This document shows positions 45,876 through 64,000 of a stretch of DNA of 64,000 nucleotides, piece after piece (position 1 is the stretch's first letter; each line of letters starts with the position of its first letter). A model generated the notes under the pieces. The model searched no databases, was not told where the DNA came from, and saw only the letters and a list, made by a program, of their open reading frames with translations. Origin of the DNA: Halichoerus grypus (Eukaryota > Chordata > Mammalia > Carnivora > Phocidae); the NCBI RefSeq assembly GCF_964656455.1, contig NC_135714.1, positions 81,204,403 through 81,268,402 of the forward strand, read 5' to 3'. The translations under genes and the position numbers were made by a program.

Positions 45876-48800
45876 AGTAGTCTACTGAAAGAGAGTCATC
45901 ATTTCTCTCCTTAAATGCTAGAAATTCAGTTTTTTTTTTTTTTTGTAGCCAAAGATAATGTAAAGTTAGACTACTCTTAGGGAACTGTCAGGTTATTATT
46001 GAATCATAAGGATTTGTTGTTGTTGTTGTCAAATATGTGTATGTGTGGAGGTGGGGGTGAGGGTAAAGTTTGTTTAATAACTTCATTTTGGGAGAATTAC
46101 TATCCTTTTCGGAAAGCCTTAGATTTCAAATGTTTCAAACCTAAGTCTCAAGTTTATTCTTGTTAAGGAAAGACACTTAGTGTTAGGCACTTAGGTTTTT
46201 ATTTTTTCAAAGAGAATTCTTAAGGTATACCTTTTAAAATAGTTTATGTATTCTCCTATAATTTTGCCTTGGTATAAAGAGATCCTCACATCATAAGAAT
46301 ATTCTCAACCTAACAGAATTATTTTTTGCAAGACCTCTTGAAAATTCTAACTCCCTCACTGAATTGAAAATGCTATTAGACTTTATTATGACCACTTAGG
46401 GGTAACTTGAAGTGTCCTTCTAAATTTTTTTTTCCTATTAATGTCATGTTTTTTCCCCCTAAGAACAGAGTAAAGTGTTCTAATGTTATAAAGACTTTTT
46501 TTTCTCTATAGCTATCTTATAGCCTGACTTACTATATCTGGTAGGATAATACATTTCCTTCCAACCTCTAGTGGGTGAAGTTCATTATCTTCCAATCTAT
46601 GAAAATGAGTTAACTCCTAATAACCTCTGATACTCAACAGAAACACAACTGCACTTTGGAATTAGTCATTCATCTTTATGTCATAGTCTCTTATTTGTCA
46701 CCGCAAAATAGTTGTATAGCAGATATGCCACAGTGTCATGTACGGCCAATAGAATTTCTTTGCAATAGAATTGTTTTAAAATCTATTATTTTATTTTGAC
46801 CTGGTTAGCACAGATCAGTTTTTCCCCCTCTATGTTCAGCCTGGAACATCTAAACACAACAGTCAAGTGCTCTGTTAGCCACTGTACAAAATTGTGATGG
46901 ACTTACTAAAGTTAGTGACAGTCCCAATTAATATTTCTCTGTCATCATTAAGAAATCAATTTTTCCACTTCCTATCTGTAATATTTTTTGAGTAAAGGAG
47001 AATAATGATTAGGTTTTAAGGTTTATTTTTCTATATTTCTTATTTTCACTAAATTAATCCAAGCCTCATTTTTCTAATATGTAAATTGATTGTCAGGATA
47101 TAGTACAAAAAATCTAAAGTGCTTAGCATAGTGTATTATACATAGTAATTGTTTCATAGATGGCAGCTCTTGTTATTTTTATACTGTGCAGTGCTTCTGT
47201 CCTGCTTCACATGCCATGTAAAATAGGTGATGAGTTTGGGGAGATATCTTCCACATATATTATACCACATTTGCTCTACTTGATCAACTGAGCAAGAGAG
47301 GAGAATGCCTCTTCTTTGGCACACAAAATTCACTGAATATGGAAGAGTTTGGCATTCTTATTTTGTTTCTTGTGAAACAGTCTTAAGTCTTTCAAATGTC
47401 TTTGTACAAAGTAAAAGTTATAAGCAAAATATAAAAGGATGATGTTATTTATTACTAACAGAAACAGGGTTCTTTGAACATCCTATGCTGAAATGACTGT
47501 TTAATACTGTGATTCATAGAAGCTTTCTAGTCCAAAGCAAATGCTCAAATGAAACAGCATGTATTTTATTAGGCAATACTGATACATCTTTTATTGGTTG
47601 GACTCTGGTAAACACTTGACAACAAATGGTACTTTACCCAAAGAGACACGTATCATGCATGCATAGCATAGTCTAACCACAAGTTCTATGTAACTGTGAG
47701 CCTCAAATGGAAGTACAAAAGACAGTTTTCATAGAATCACATATGAATCAAACCAGTCTTTAATTTAAATATATAAGAATGTAAAGTTTATGTGTCAATA
47801 ATGGCTTTATATAACTATGTATGTAACGCAGATATTGTGGAGCACATAGAAATCCATTCAAATGTAAAGCAGCAAAGCACTTTCATATTACCTTGTATTT
47901 ATATTTCCTGTTATTCATAAAAACTTATATTTCTTCAACAAACATTTTTTTTAAGAATGGCCTTTTCTGTTTACCCCAGGAAAACTTATTATTTATACTT
48001 TTAAGGTGGTAGTCACAGCCAAACATTTTATTTTTGTATAGGTACTTTAGCCATGATTTGTATATGAAACTTAGGATAGCAAATAAAGTTTTAATCTCAA
48101 TAGATGATAAAGACAAACAATTTTCATCCTTCAGTTCTTTATACAAAAATGTATTTCAAGAGGTAATATGCTTAACTTGGGAGGTTTAAAAATTTTATAT
48201 TTCATTTTATGACCCTATTAAGTTGGCTGTTTTTTATCTGGGTTATCTAAAGGATATAAGTTTAGGGTTAGGATTCTAGAAAAGGGTTTTGAGAAAGTGG
48301 AGGGAGGATTTAAGAACCCATTTTATACTTAAACGTGGCTGTAAGTATTTTCAAGTTCATTCAAATAGCCCTTCACTAGTACTTTATTCCCTGACAAAAC
48401 ATCCCCACAGGCACCCCCGAACCACGCCAACCAGCTCATTTTAGTAGGTTTTGCTCATAGCAGGTTTCTCTAGCAGGAGTTTTCAAGGACAAGAGTTGGT
48501 TCAGTTAGCATAGTCTTAGCCATACTAGGATATTCACTTTAATTCTAGAGAAATTTCCTAATTAATCTTCTATAGCAAAAGTGCTAAGGGCTAGAACTCC
48601 CCCTCTAATTCTCTTCCTAGAAATGGGATTCAGAAAGCATAGGGGACACCATCTAGACAGTCCAAGGACTCAGACAAGTGTTTCCTGTCAGAAATAGCTC
48701 GAGGTCTACTATAATCTCCTCAATTGGCCTGCTAGGATGTTAATGATAGACAGTGCTGATATGCTACAACCCCATTAATTTCACACATAAAGAGAACCAT

Positions 48801-48884
48801 CTAGTTTTCAAAATGGAAAGCTCTAGCTACTATAACATTATTTTGAAGTGGTTGGTGGTGATACAACTTAAAAATTTAAAAATA
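45876..48884. other. MTTP upstream intergenic DNA
   Basis: Mostly unique AT-rich sequence. A MIR-like piece lies at 47040-47190. No gene. It may hold MTTP distal control elements, but none can be named from sequence. Confidence 0.4.
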
Positions 48885-49083
48885 GGGGCGCCTGGGTGGC
48901 TCAGTCGTTGGGCGTCTGCCTTCGGCTCAGGTCATGATCCCAGGGTCCTGGGATCGAGCCCCGCATCAGGCTCCCTGCTCCGCGGGAAGCCTGCTTCTCT
49001 CTCTCCCACTCCCCCTGCTTGTGTTCCCTCTCTCGCTGTGTCTCTCTCTGTCAAATAAATAAATAAAATCTTTAAAAAAAAAA
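48885..49083 (+). mobile_element. CAN-SINE, sense, young subtype, upstream of MTTP promoter
   Basis: Starts 'ggggcgcctgggtggctcag' and ends (AAAT)n-poly(A). Duplication 'aaaaatttaaaaata' on both sides. It ends about 365 bp before the SRE/HNF1/DR1 block and 570 bp before the ATG. Confidence 0.96.
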
Positions 49084-49447
49084 AATTTAAAAATAAATCC
49101 TAAAATTCAGAGTGATTTTTAAATAACAGCATACACATAGTATAAAAAAATTCCAAGGTGACCATAAAAGACATAATAAAATTCAAATAAGTTTAGCTTA
49201 GTTTGAAAATCCTCACCACCCTCCCACATAAAGTGGCAAAATGTACAGATAAGCACTTAATATAGAATGATGATGACTGTGTATTGAGCAGAAAAGTATC
49301 ATCACCAGTTTTTCTCAAATGTCCTTCAACACTTCTGAATTTATAAGAAGGCAGACCGGTTTAGCTCTCAAAAGTGAAAATTTTCTTGATTTTCCTTCTT
49401 AAGTAAAAAAAATAATAATAATTAAATAGAGTGAGAGACCGAAAACT

Positions 49448-49501
49448 ACAGCCCACCTAAGTTTAATCATTAATAGTGAGTTCTTTGGTGAACTTTGGTC
49501 C
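49448..49501 (+). promoter_or_regulatory. MTTP proximal promoter: SRE-like, HNF1 and DR1/HNF4 sites
   Basis: Three adjacent elements in the order known for mammalian MTTP promoters: an SRE-like 'acagcccac' (49448-49456), an HNF1 site 'gtttaatcattaat' (49461-49474) and a DR1 on the minus strand ('ggaccaaagttca', 49501-49489). HNF1 and HNF4 drive hepatic and intestinal expression. SREBP acting at the SRE and insulin signalling lower it. They lie about 150-200 nt before the ATG, implying a transcription start near 49570. Site identity is read from consensus, not tested. Confidence 0.8.
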
Positions 49502-49653
49502 TCATTTTGGAGTTTGGAATCTGACCTTTCCCCAAAGATAAACATGCTTGTTGCAGGTTCTGAGGAGGGTCACTGCCTCACTGCCATCAGAAGAGTCCAC
49601 TTCTCAGTGACTCCTAGCTGGGAACTGGATGCATTAGACGGTGGCTAGGCAAT

Positions 49654-63762
<14,109 letters not shown>

Positions 63763-63937
63763 TGATTGATATCATCCTCTTTAAGGCATCCAAGTAATTA
63801 CATTTTGTAGAGATTAATTTAAAATAATAGAAGAATAAGGTAACAATATAATTTGGGAACATTTATAATTTTTAGTTTAGGGTATTGTTTCACACAATAC
63901 CAAATGAAAAAGGTTTATTTTCATATGTTATAAGTTT

Positions 63938-64000
63938 GGGTGGTGAAGGGAAGGTGTTAAGAGGAAGCTCTTGAGCACTGGGTGTTATACGCAAACAATG
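63938..64000 (+). mobile_element. Carnivore L1 3'UTR, cut by window edge
   Basis: 'gagcactgggtgttatacgc' is the diagnostic string also seen at 12.4 and 28.4 kb. It begins 178 nt after MTTP exon 5. Confidence 0.7.

Overview
This is vertebrate nuclear DNA from a carnivoran mammal. The clearest evidence is at least 13 tRNA-derived CAN-SINEs carrying the 'gcctgggtggctcag' promoter box, most with target-site duplications, plus carnivore-type L1 3' ends. The SINE subtypes suggest a caniform, perhaps an arctoid such as a bear, seal or mustelid; that finer placement is inference. There are no bacterial operons, phages or CRISPR arrays. Real coding sequence is spread over short exons bounded by AG/GT splice sites, and almost all long open frames are chance frames in repeats or introns.

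Three genes match the mammalian 4q23-type order C4orf17 > , < TRMT10A , MTTP >. (1) At 2193-11191 (+) lie the last five coding exons of a gene I assign to C4orf17; earlier exons are outside the window. (2) At 22377-32061 (-) lies the complete coding region of TRMT10A, the tRNA m1G9 methyltransferase. Its seven coding exons give exactly 339 codons plus stop. A non-coding first exon ends at 37747, inside a CpG-rich promoter. (3) From 49654 (+) lie the first five coding exons of MTTP, the large subunit of microsomal triglyceride transfer protein (residues 1-206), with a recognisable SRE-like/HNF1/DR1 promoter just upstream. The gene runs off the right edge.

Layout: 1-920 antisense L1; 921-11360 C4orf17 3' half; 11.4-21 kb a repeat-dense convergent intergenic region (CAN-SINEs, MLT1 LTRs, L1s, MER2); 21-37.9 kb TRMT10A; 37.9-49.4 kb a divergent intergenic region containing an L1 interrupted by a Tigger1-type DNA transposon; 49.4-64 kb the MTTP 5' end with long introns. 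TRMT10A and MTTP are divergent, with start regions about 12 kb apart. They work in unrelated processes (tRNA modification; lipoprotein assembly in the ER), and nothing here suggests functional coupling beyond synteny.

I found no previously undescribed biological system. The points most worth checking are: exon structures recovered from splice logic; a very short C4orf17 exon masked by a longer frame; two insertions that look like retrotransposed poly(A) tails only; a twin-primed L1; a deletion joining Tigger1 to L1; inverted SINE pairs around TRMT10A exon 5; a strong CTCF-like motif; and lineage-specific changes at the MTTP promoter and at residues 95 and 128.
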